A stretch of DNA of 64,000 nt from Allobosea sp. Tri-44 (GTDB taxonomy: Bacteria; Pseudomonadota; Alphaproteobacteria; Rhizobiales; Beijerinckiaceae), in the NCBI RefSeq assembly GCF_004123845.1, contig NZ_NBDP01000003.1, positions 682,001 to 746,000 on the forward strand. The letters are read 5' to 3'. The position numbers were made by a program, and so were the translations under genes. The notes below the pieces were generated by a model. The model worked only from the letters and a program-made list of their open reading frames with translations. It did no database searches and was not told where the DNA came from. This document shows, in pieces, positions 45,166 to 52,791 of this stretch. Position 1 is the stretch's first letter, and each line of letters begins with the position of its first letter.

Positions 45166-46404
45166 ATGAACGCGATCGCGAAGCCCTACGACGTCGCGGC
45201 GATCCGCAAGGACTTCGCGATCCTCTCGCGCGAGGTCTACGGCAAGCCGCTGGTCTATCTCGATAACGCCGCCTCGGCGCAGAAGCCCGAAGCGGTGATC
45301 GAGGCGATGACGCGGCTGATGCGCGAGGATTACGCCAATGTCCATCGCGGCCTGCACTACCTCGCCAACGCCTCGACCGAGGCCTATGAGGCGGCTCGCG
45401 AGAGCGCCCGGCGCTTCCTCAACGCCGCCCATATCGAGGAGGTGCTGTTCACCCGCTCTTCGACCGGGGCGCTGAACACGGTCGCCTCCTCGCTCGGGCA
45501 ATATCTCAAGATCCAGGATGGCGACGAGATCATCCTCTCGATCCTGGAGCACCACTCCAACATCGTGCCCTGGCACTATTGGCGCGAGCGCCACGGCGCC
45601 GTGATCAAATGGGCACCGGTCGACGAGGACGGCAATTTCCTCATCGAGGAATTCGAGAAGCTGATCACGCCGCGCACCAAGGTGGTGTCGCTAACCCATA
45701 TGTCGAACGCGATCGGCACCATCGTCCCGATCGCCGAGGTCGCGAAGATCTGTCAGGCCTATCGCATCCCGCTGGTCGTCGATGGCTCGCAGAGCGCGGT
45801 GCATCTGCCGGTCGATGTGCAGGCGCTCGGCTGCGACTTCTACGCCTTCACCGGTCACAAGACCTATGGGCCGACCGGTTCCGGCATCCTCTGGGGCAAG
45901 CGCGAATGGCTCGAGAAGCTGCCGCCTTACGAAGGCGGCGGCGAGATGATCGCGACCGTCAGCGAGGATGCGATCACCTATAACGACCCGCCGCACCGGT
46001 TCGAGGCGGGCACGCCGGCGATCGTCGAGGCCGTGGGCCTGGGCGCCGCGCTCGACTACATGATGGCGCTGGGACGCGAGAACATCGCGGCGCACGAAGC
46101 GAGGCTCAATGCCTACGCCATGCAGCGCCTCGGCGAGATGAACTCGATCCGCATCTTCGGCAAGGCGAAGGAGAAGGGCGCTATCATCGCCTTCGAACTC
46201 GCCGGCGCCCATGCCCATGACGTTGCGACCGTGATCGACCGCGCCGGCGTTGCCGTCCGGGCCGGAACTCACTGCGCCATGCCGCTGCTTGCCCGCTATG
46301 GCGTGACCTCGACCTGCCGTGCGTCCTTCGGCCTCTACAACACGCTGGAGGAAGTCGATATATTGGTGGAAGCCCTGCGCAAGGCGGAAGAGCTGTTCTC
46401 ATGA
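45166..46404 (+). CDS. sufS: Cysteine desulfurase SufS
   Basis: A 412-aa type II cysteine desulfurase. The PLP Lys is in CDFYAFTGHKTYGPTGSG and the active Cys in VRAGTHCAMPLL, the single-residue loop of SufS rather than the longer IscS loop. The N-terminal YLDNAASAQKPEAVIEAM is standard. SufS normally hands its persulfide to SufE or SufU, neither of which is in this operon. It follows the tautomerase by 1 base and ends at 46404, overlapping an ATG of the sufT frame. It is the second desulfurase in this operon. Confidence 0.95.
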   Translation: MNAIAKPYDVAAIRKDFAILSREVYGKPLVYLDNAASAQKPEAVIEAMTRLMREDYANVHRGLHYLANASTEAYEAARESARRFLNAAHIEEVLFTRSSTGALNTVASSLGQYLKIQDGDEIILSILEHHSNIVPWHYWRERHGAVIKWAPVDEDGNFLIEEFEKLITPRTKVVSLTHMSNAIGTIVPIAEVAKICQAYRIPLVVDGSQSAVHLPVDVQALGCDFYAFTGHKTYGPTGSGILWGKREWLEKLPPYEGGGEMIATVSEDAITYNDPPHRFEAGTPAIVEAVGLGAALDYMMALGRENIAAHEARLNAYAMQRLGEMNSIRIFGKAKEKGAIIAFELAGAHAHDVATVIDRAGVAVRAGTHCAMPLLARYGVTSTCRASFGLYNTLEEVDILVEALRKAEELFS

Positions 46405-46436
46405 CGCTCCGCCTCGTGCCGACCGGAAGTTTAGCG

Positions 46437-46820
46437 ATGACCGAGACCGCTGTTGAAGACTTCAAGCCGAATGCGCCGACCATGGGCGCCGGTTCCGGCC
46501 TGCCGCCGGAGGAGATCGACCGGCTGACCGATGACATCATCGCGGCGCTCAAGACCGTCTACGACCCGGAGATCCCGTCCGACATCTACGAGCTCGGCCT
46601 GATCTATCGCGTCGACATCGCCGACGACCGGCAGGTCGCGATCGACATGACGCTGACCGCGCCGGGCTGCCCGGTCGCGGGCGAGATGCCGGGCTGGGTC
46701 GAGAACGCGGTCGGCGCCGTGCCGGGCGTCTCGGGCGTGACCGTCAACATGACCTTCGATCCGCCCTGGGACCAGTCGCGCATGTCGGACGAGGCCAGGG
46801 TCGCGCTCGACATGTGGTGA
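46437..46820 (+). CDS. sufT: SufT (MIP18/DUF59 family Fe-S maturation protein)
   Basis: A 127-aa protein of the SufT/PaaD-like group: IIAALKTVYDPEIPSDIYEL, then MTLTAPGCPVAGEMPGWVE with the conserved Cys, and a final TFDPPWDQSRMSDEAR. SufT helps maturation of Fe-S proteins. I chose ATG 46437, which has GGAAG upstream; an ATG at 46401 overlaps the sufS stop in the ATGA form and would add 12 residues. The gene ends the operon; a strong terminator follows. The usual last member, the A-type carrier SufA, is missing. Confidence 0.93.
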   Translation: MTETAVEDFKPNAPTMGAGSGLPPEEIDRLTDDIIAALKTVYDPEIPSDIYELGLIYRVDIADDRQVAIDMTLTAPGCPVAGEMPGWVENAVGAVPGVSGVTVNMTFDPPWDQSRMSDEARVALDMW

Positions 46821-46852
46821 GCGTGGAAGCTTCACCATCCTCGCAAACAGGA

Positions 46853-46880
46853 AAGGCCGCTGCGACGCAGCGGCCTTTTT
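46853..46880. terminator. Strong Rho-independent terminator after sufT (bidirectional)
   Basis: GGCCGCTGC (46855-46863), loop GAC, GCAGCGGCC (46867-46875), then TTTTT (46876-46880). On the other strand the stem is followed by TTTC, so it can also serve the convergent caspase gene ending at 46898. The 9-bp GC-rich stem and T-run make it a textbook terminator. Confidence 0.92.
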
Positions 46881-46897
46881 CGTTGTCGTGATGCCGG

Positions 46898-49138
46898 TCA
46901 GAAGCCGAAGTTGAAGCCGGCCTTGACGATGTCGCCTGCGGTGCGGGTCCGCATGGTTGCGTATTGGCCGGGCGCCAGCCCGGTGAAGTCCTGCAGCAGC
47001 ATCCGCTTCTGGCCGAGCTCGTAATGCGTGTAGTCGAGCCGGACCGTCATGCCCGGCGCCATCGCATATTCGACGCCGCCGCCCAGCGCCCAGCCGTGGA
47101 AGATGCCCGAGCGCGAGCCGCTGGCTGCCGAGGTGGTCTGCAGATTGTCGGGCAGGATCGAGCCCTTCTGCTCGACCAGCCCATAGGCGTAGCCGCCGGT
47201 GCCATAAATCAGGAAGTCGCCGAGCACGACGCCGGCGCGCACCCGAACCGTGCCCAGCATCGAGAGCTCGTTGCTGGAGCGGGTGGTGAACTGCGTGCCG
47301 GGATTGGCGGAGACGCTCTTGGCACCGCCGAGGCGTGTGGCCGAGAGATCGGTTTCGGCGCCGATCACGACCGCGCCGATCTGGTAGTTGAAGCCGAACT
47401 GGGCGCCGCCGACCGCGCCTGTTCCATCCGGCGTCAGGCTGCGCGGGACTGCCGACGTATTGATCGCCCAGGGGGCGAGCGTCGGCGTGCCGGGGATGGT
47501 CACGCTCGACGAGTTGGTCGACGTGCTGGTGGTCGTGGTGGTCGTGTTGGTCGTTGCGGTCACGGTCGTCGTGACCGGGATGGAATCGTTGGTGGTCGTG
47601 AACGTGCTCGTCGACGTGGTCGTGGTGTTCGCGACATTGGTCGTCGTGGTGGTCGAGGCGTTGGTCGTCGTGGTCGTCGGAGACACCGTCGGACTGCCAT
47701 AGGGGCCTCCGATCGTCGTGCGACCGCTTTGCTGCCCGCTGCCGAGCGAGCCGCCGACATAGAAGCCGCTCCAGCGCGGCCGATTGGGCAGGATGACCGG
47801 CAGGGCCGGGGCATAGATCGGCGGCGGAGGAGGCGGCGCAGTCTGCGGTTGGCGCGGCACGCCGGGGCGGCCGGGCGAGGGCGTACGCGGCGTGTAGTCG
47901 GCGCGGCGGACCCGCTGCTGCTGCAGCGCCGGGCAAACCGGGCAGGTCTGGGCGACCTGGACGCGGTTGCGACTGGGTGCGGTGGCGGCCAGCCGCAGCG
48001 CCTCGTTCTCATGCTGCGAACCGGGATAGAGGCGGGCGAAGAGCTTCAGGGACTCGGCGTCGCCGGCGAGCACGGTCTCGGCCCAGGCGGTCTCCTCGGT
48101 GCGTTGGGACAGGATGCGGTGCAATCTCAATGCGTTCTGGTCATCGGGATTGATGTCGAGCGCGGTGCGATAGATGTCGCGTCGGTCCCACGCGATGGCG
48201 GTGCGAGAGGCGTCGGCGGGCGACATGGCGCGCAGCGCCGTTGCGGTTGGGCGGGTTGCGAGCGGGACGGCGCCGGCGATCGCAGGCTGCGCCGGAGGCG
48301 TGCCGGCCGGGCGCGGGAAGAAGCTGACATCGGTGATCAGCGAGGAGGTATCCCAGGGGATCTGGATGCCGTTGGTGGTGTCGTAGACGGCGAGGCGGAT
48401 GCGCCGAAAGACTTGCTCGATCGGCAAGCCGGGCTCGCGCGCCTCGCGCAGGAAGGCGGTGGTGAAGGGGCTGTTGGGGCCGGTGCCGTCGGCAGCGGTC
48501 GAGCCGGGGGAGGTCGCGAAGGCGACGAAGGTGCCACTATTGGAATCGATGCGAGCGAGACCGGCTTCGCTGCGGACCCCCTCGTTTGCACCGTCGACCA
48601 TCTGCAAGGCCAAGCCGCGGGAGAGTTCGCGTGCGGCGAACGGGTTGTTGCGGCAGGCGTCGAGGATCGCGATCTTCGATCTGGCGCCGGCTGCGTCGAG
48701 CTTGCGCAGGATCTCCGTCAGCGAGAGCGACTGGTTCGGAATGTTCGCCGAGGTTTCCGGCCGCACATCCGTCGGCAGGATGTAGTTCGCGCCATCGAGC
48801 TGGACGGCGTGGCCGGCATAGTAGACCAGCGCGGTCGAACCGGTGCCGCCCTGCTTCACCTTCTCGACGAAGACGTCGAGGGCGCTGCGCAGGCCGGCGA
48901 GCGAGAGATCGGTCGCGGCGGTGACGTCGAAGCCGGCCTCCTGGAGCATGGCACGCGTCGCATTGGCGTCGTTCAAGGCGTTCGGCAGCTTCGCAATGTT
49001 CTGGTAGGCGCCGTTGCCCATGACGAAGGCGAAGCGTCTCTGTTGCGCCGCTGCAGGCGACACTGTGAGAGCTATAGCGCCGATGATGGCGCTGAGTGCT
49101 AAGAAAACACAGATGGGTAGCCGCAGGCCTGTCCGCAT
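46898..49138 (-). CDS. Secreted caspase-like protein fused to a C-terminal outer-membrane beta-barrel with Thr-rich loop
   Basis: A 746-aa fusion starting at ATG 49138 (GAGGAG ribosome site). Residues 1-31 are a signal peptide (AIALTVSPAAAQQ). Residues 36-275 form a caspase/C14-type domain with the His-Cys dyad in place: His110 in YYAGHAVQ and Cys162 in LDACRNNPF. A helical region with TPR-like spacing (320-400) and a Pro-rich linker (430-475) follow. From GFYVGGSLGSG near 485 an outer-membrane barrel of the Omp25/Omp31 type runs to the terminal Phe. Its first extracellular loop holds about 70 residues that are mainly Thr, Asn and Ser. It is convergent with sufT and divergent from a second caspase gene. 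Whether it cleaves proteins is unknown. Confidence 0.85.
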   Translation of the reverse strand: MRTGLRLPICVFLALSAIIGAIALTVSPAAAQQRRFAFVMGNGAYQNIAKLPNALNDANATRAMLQEAGFDVTAATDLSLAGLRSALDVFVEKVKQGGTGSTALVYYAGHAVQLDGANYILPTDVRPETSANIPNQSLSLTEILRKLDAAGARSKIAILDACRNNPFAARELSRGLALQMVDGANEGVRSEAGLARIDSNSGTFVAFATSPGSTAADGTGPNSPFTTAFLREAREPGLPIEQVFRRIRLAVYDTTNGIQIPWDTSSLITDVSFFPRPAGTPPAQPAIAGAVPLATRPTATALRAMSPADASRTAIAWDRRDIYRTALDINPDDQNALRLHRILSQRTEETAWAETVLAGDAESLKLFARLYPGSQHENEALRLAATAPSRNRVQVAQTCPVCPALQQQRVRRADYTPRTPSPGRPGVPRQPQTAPPPPPPIYAPALPVILPNRPRWSGFYVGGSLGSGQQSGRTTIGGPYGSPTVSPTTTTTNASTTTTTNVANTTTTSTSTFTTTNDSIPVTTTVTATTNTTTTTTSTSTNSSSVTIPGTPTLAPWAINTSAVPRSLTPDGTGAVGGAQFGFNYQIGAVVIGAETDLSATRLGGAKSVSANPGTQFTTRSSNELSMLGTVRVRAGVVLGDFLIYGTGGYAYGLVEQKGSILPDNLQTTSAASGSRSGIFHGWALGGGVEYAMAPGMTVRLDYTHYELGQKRMLLQDFTGLAPGQYATMRTRTAGDIVKAGFNFGF

Positions 49139-49536
49139 GGCGCCTCCTCGGCGACCCCGATCGGGACCGGAGCCGCAGCCGATTCGAACCCTTCGCTGCA
49201 TCAGATTAGCGATGGCTGCGCCGCCTTGCGAACAAGATTAGGCTGCGAAACTGACGCGCGGCGAACACTGTTGCGGTTCGCTAAGCTCTACCAACCGATC
49301 TGACTATTTGCATGCATGACCGAGCCGCTGAGTCGCCATTGCGAGAGGCGTTTGCCAGGGATCATGGCGAGAACGGCTGTAACCGTCACAAGATCCGGTC
49401 GACGCCCTCCGGAGGTGCTCCGTGACCGCAAGGCTGGTAGCGGATCGAAGGAGGCGAGCAGTCCGCCTGTCGCTATCGGCGGATAAAACTGGATTTTCGG
49501 GGTCACTTTCCTTAGGGTGACGCAGGGAATGGTGCC
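49139..49536. promoter_or_regulatory. 398-bp shared region between two divergent caspase-like genes
   Basis: No credible gene lies here. It must contain both promoters. I saw a GCGAAC...GTTCGC inverted pair near 49261-49281 and a GTCAC...GTGAC pair near 49502-49521 close to the plus-strand start, but no clear promoter. The shared region suggests common regulation of the two caspase-type genes. Confidence 0.35.
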
Positions 49537-51045
49537 ATGACCGCAGTCGTCAGATTTTGCGCACTGATCGCTCTTCTTGCGCATTTTGTCGCACTGCCGG
49601 CGCTTGCCCAGACCCAGGAGCGCCGCGTCGCACTGGTGATCGGCAACTCCGCCTACAAGAACGCGCCCGCCCTGCCCAATACGCCGAATGATGCGCGCGA
49701 CACCGCCGAGGCGCTGCGCAAGGTCGGTTTCGAGGTGGTCGACGGCATCGATCTCGACAAGCGCGGCATGGACGCCGCCGTGTCACGCTTCGCGCGCCTC
49801 GCCCAGGATGCCGATGCGGTGATGTTCTACTATGCCGGCCACGGCTTCCAGTTCAACGGCGAGAACTTCCTCGTGCCGGTCGAGGCCAAGATCGATGACG
49901 AGGTCTCGGTCCAGTACGAGACGGTCAAGCTCAGCGAGGTGACGACTGCGCTCAGCTTCGCCAAGGGCGTCAAGATCATGGTGCTCGACGCCTGCCGCAA
50001 CAATCCCTTCCTCGCCCAGCTCTCGAAGAAGACGACGACCCGCAGCATGTCGGTCGGCGCCGGCCTCGCGCCGATCGTCAAGGCGCAGGGCATGGTCACC
50101 GCCTATGCCACCCAGGCGAACGATGTCGCCGCCGACGGCGCCGGCCGCAACAGTCCGTTCACCGCGGCGCTGGTGCAGGAGATCAAGCAGCCCGGCCTCG
50201 AGATCGCGACCATGTTCCGCCGCGTCCAGAAGGCGGTCTACGATTCCACCGGCGGCAAGCAGACGCCGGAGCTTTCGCTCTCCCTGCTCGGCGATTTCTA
50301 CCTCAATCGCGAAGAGACCGACGCCGACATCTGGAAGCAGTTGCGCAGCAGCGACAACGCCGCCGAAATCAAGGCCTTTATCCAGCGTTTCCCGACGAGC
50401 TTCTTCGTGGTCGATGCCAAGACGCGGCTCGACCTGATCGAGCGGCGCAGCGCCTCGCCTGATCGCGAGAAGCGGGAGCAGGAGTTCGCGGCGCGCGAGA
50501 AGGAGCTGCTCGACCGCCTCCAGAAGGCCGAGAAGGATCGGCAGCAGGCTGCGGTCGATCTTGCTGGCCGCGACGCCGGCAAGGGCGATGGCGAGCGGTC
50601 CGTGCCGAAGCCGGGCGAGGCCCCCGCGGCGAAGTCTTCCGATGCGAGCGAACGCGACCGTCTGGCCAAGGAACTCGCCAAGCGCGAGCAGGAACTGGCT
50701 GCGCTCGAAGCCGAGAAGGCGAAGCTGATTCAGGAGCGCCAGGACCGCGAAAAGGCGGTGGCGACGCGCAATGACGCGAGTGGCGCAACCGAACTGCCGG
50801 CGCCGCAGAAGCCGCTGCTGCCCAGCACGAGCGCGCGCCCGCAACGTCAGGAGCCGCGTGAGCTCAAGCCGCAGCAACGCGTTGTGGTCGATCGCAAGTC
50901 GACCGGCATCCTGACCGGTGGCGTCGAGCCGGAGCCGGAGCCGCGCAATGCTCGCGGTCGCCGGCCGAGCAAGCCCGCCGCCGCAGACGATTGCGCCGAC
51001 GCCCTGCGGGCCCAGATAGGCGGCAGCGCAAGCAACTGCCGCTGA
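49537..51045 (+). CDS. Secreted caspase-like protein with coiled-coil tail
   Basis: A 502-aa protein with a signal peptide (residues 1-25, LIALLAHFVALPALAQ) and a caspase/C14-type domain (30-265): AYKNAPALPNTPNDARDTAE, then His102 in FYYAGHGFQ and Cys153 in LDACRNNPF. The catalytic pair is intact. From about 300 to 405 a charged coiled coil with Lys/Glu/Arg follows (REKREQEFAAREKELLDRLQ), then a Pro/Arg-rich tail ending in a Cys-containing segment (DDCADALRAQIGGSASNCR) that could form a disulfide. Divergent from the caspase/barrel fusion gene; a methyltransferase and the T6SS accessory genes follow. Secreted caspase homologues are often of unknown substrate. Confidence 0.88.
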   Translation: MTAVVRFCALIALLAHFVALPALAQTQERRVALVIGNSAYKNAPALPNTPNDARDTAEALRKVGFEVVDGIDLDKRGMDAAVSRFARLAQDADAVMFYYAGHGFQFNGENFLVPVEAKIDDEVSVQYETVKLSEVTTALSFAKGVKIMVLDACRNNPFLAQLSKKTTTRSMSVGAGLAPIVKAQGMVTAYATQANDVAADGAGRNSPFTAALVQEIKQPGLEIATMFRRVQKAVYDSTGGKQTPELSLSLLGDFYLNREETDADIWKQLRSSDNAAEIKAFIQRFPTSFFVVDAKTRLDLIERRSASPDREKREQEFAAREKELLDRLQKAEKDRQQAAVDLAGRDAGKGDGERSVPKPGEAPAAKSSDASERDRLAKELAKREQELAALEAEKAKLIQERQDREKAVATRNDASGATELPAPQKPLLPSTSARPQRQEPRELKPQQRVVVDRKSTGILTGGVEPEPEPRNARGRRPSKPAAADDCADALRAQIGGSASNCR

Positions 51046-51182
51046 GGGCGATATCGCTGCTTTGCACCAACAGCGGCGAGGCAGGGGTTGGCGAGCGCGA
51101 GCTGACGATCGTGTGCTTGCTCAGGCCGTCTCAAGAATGACCGAAATTGCAGTCCAACGCATGCGATAGGCGGATTTTCCCG

Positions 51183-52733
51183 ATGAACGACATGGCGACG
51201 AATCCCTACGACGCGGTCGCCTATCCAGGGCATGCCTTCGCTCAGACCCATCCTGCGCATCTGGCGACGATCGCGCATGTGCACGGCATGACCCCGGCCC
51301 CGACGACGGCGATGCGCGTCCTTGAACTCGGTTGCGGCCGCGGCGGCAACCTGATCCCGATGGCGCTGCAATGCCTGGGTGCGGAACTGGTCGGCATCGA
51401 CCTGAGCGGGCGGGCGATCGCGCACGCCAGGACGGATGCCGCCGAACTCGGCGCCACCAATGTCAGCTTCCACCATCTTGACATCATGGCCGCCTCGGCC
51501 GCGCTCGGCCGCTTCGACTACATCCTCGTGCACGGGGTCTATTCCTGGGTGCCGCAGCCGGTGCGCGAGCGGATCCTGGCGCTTTTCGGCGAATTGCTGA
51601 CGCCGCAGGGGATCGCCTATGTCAGCTACAACGCCCTGCCGGGCTGCCGGCTGCGCGATCTCGCCCGCGACGTGATGCTGTTCGAGACGCGCGACATCGA
51701 CGACCCCATCGAGAAGGTCCGGGCCGCGCGCGCGGCGATCAAGCGTTTCGCCGAGGCGACCGATGCCGAGACCTTCTATGGCGCGGCCCTGCGCGAGCGG
51801 ATGAAGCAGATCGAGGATATTCCGGACAACGTCCTCTATCACGACGATCTCAATCCGGGCGCGCGCGCCTTCGCCCTGCACGAGGTGCTGGCCGCGGCGG
51901 AGCCCCATGGGCTGCAATTCCTGGCCGAGGCCTCCTTCCCGAACAATTTCGGTGGAGCCCGTGGGGCGGCGCAGCAGGTGCTGAACGAGATTCCGATCAC
52001 GGAGCCGCTGCGACAGGAGCAATCGCTCGACCTGCTCATCGGTCGCTGCTTCCGCCAGACTCTGCTCTGCCGCGCCGACGTCGCGCTGCAGCGCGGCTTC
52101 TCGCACTTCAGCCTCGAGCCCTACCATCTTGCGGCGAGCGTGAGCGAGGTCGAGGAGAAGGACGAGAAGCGGCCGGAGGCGGTGAGTTTCCTGTTCTCGG
52201 AAGGAGTGCGCCTCGCTTTGGATCTGCCGTCGGCCATCGCGGCCCTGCGGGCACTGGGCAAGGCTTGGCCCGGCAGCATTGACCATGGCGAGCTCGTGGC
52301 GCTGGCCTTGCTCGAGGCGAAAGACAGCCTGGGCCCCGATCTCGTCCGCGAGAAGGGCCGTCTCAACGAGGCGCTGACCGCGATCTACCGCGCCGGCCTG
52401 CTCGAGATCAATCTGGAGCCGCATCAGCTGACGACGCGCATCAGCGAGCGGCCGCTTGCGAGCCTGCTGGCGCGTCGCCAGGCACTGACCAGCCAGGAGG
52501 TCACCGATCTGCGCCATCGCGCGGTCGCGCTCGACGGAATCGTGGTGCGCAAGTTCGTCAGCCTGCTGGACGGGACGCGGACGCCGGCGATGCTGCTCGA
52601 CGAGATCAATGCCTTCCTGACGGAAGCGCATGCCTCTGGTCGCGATGCCTCGACGTTGCCGAAAAAGGCCACGGCCGAGGAGGTCGACCTGCATTTGAAG
52701 GATGTCGCGCGGCTGGCCTTGCTGGCAGGCTGA
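51183..52733 (+). CDS. SAM-dependent methyltransferase with C-terminal methyltransferase-regulatory domain
   Basis: A 516-aa protein. The N-terminal half is a class I methyltransferase with the SAM motif VLELGCGRGGNLIPMA and acidic residue in LVGIDLSGRAIAHA; the second half (about 230-330) matches the methyltransferase-regulatory domain (FHEVL/LHEVLAAAEPHGLQFL type), and the last 170 residues are a winged-helix-like region (VALDGIVVRKFVSLLDGTRT). Family members are often found near secretion systems and polysaccharide genes. The substrate is unknown. It starts at ATG 51183, 137 bases after the caspase gene, and is 58 bases from the transglycosylase gene, so it may share their transcript. Confidence 0.85.
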   Translation: MNDMATNPYDAVAYPGHAFAQTHPAHLATIAHVHGMTPAPTTAMRVLELGCGRGGNLIPMALQCLGAELVGIDLSGRAIAHARTDAAELGATNVSFHHLDIMAASAALGRFDYILVHGVYSWVPQPVRERILALFGELLTPQGIAYVSYNALPGCRLRDLARDVMLFETRDIDDPIEKVRAARAAIKRFAEATDAETFYGAALRERMKQIEDIPDNVLYHDDLNPGARAFALHEVLAAAEPHGLQFLAEASFPNNFGGARGAAQQVLNEIPITEPLRQEQSLDLLIGRCFRQTLLCRADVALQRGFSHFSLEPYHLAASVSEVEEKDEKRPEAVSFLFSEGVRLALDLPSAIAALRALGKAWPGSIDHGELVALALLEAKDSLGPDLVREKGRLNEALTAIYRAGLLEINLEPHQLTTRISERPLASLLARRQALTSQEVTDLRHRAVALDGIVVRKFVSLLDGTRTPAMLLDEINAFLTEAHASGRDASTLPKKATAEEVDLHLKDVARLALLAG

Positions 52734-52791
52734 GCTTGCCGTGGTCGGACCGCCTGCGTATTGCGGAGCGCGGCAGTAGCGGTAGCGAGGG

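Noticed and set aside
46964..49102. 712-aa frame on the plus strand opposite the caspase/barrel fusion
   Set aside because: Antisense shadow, Arg/Gly-rich, with no domain; the minus-strand frame has a signal peptide and caspase dyad.
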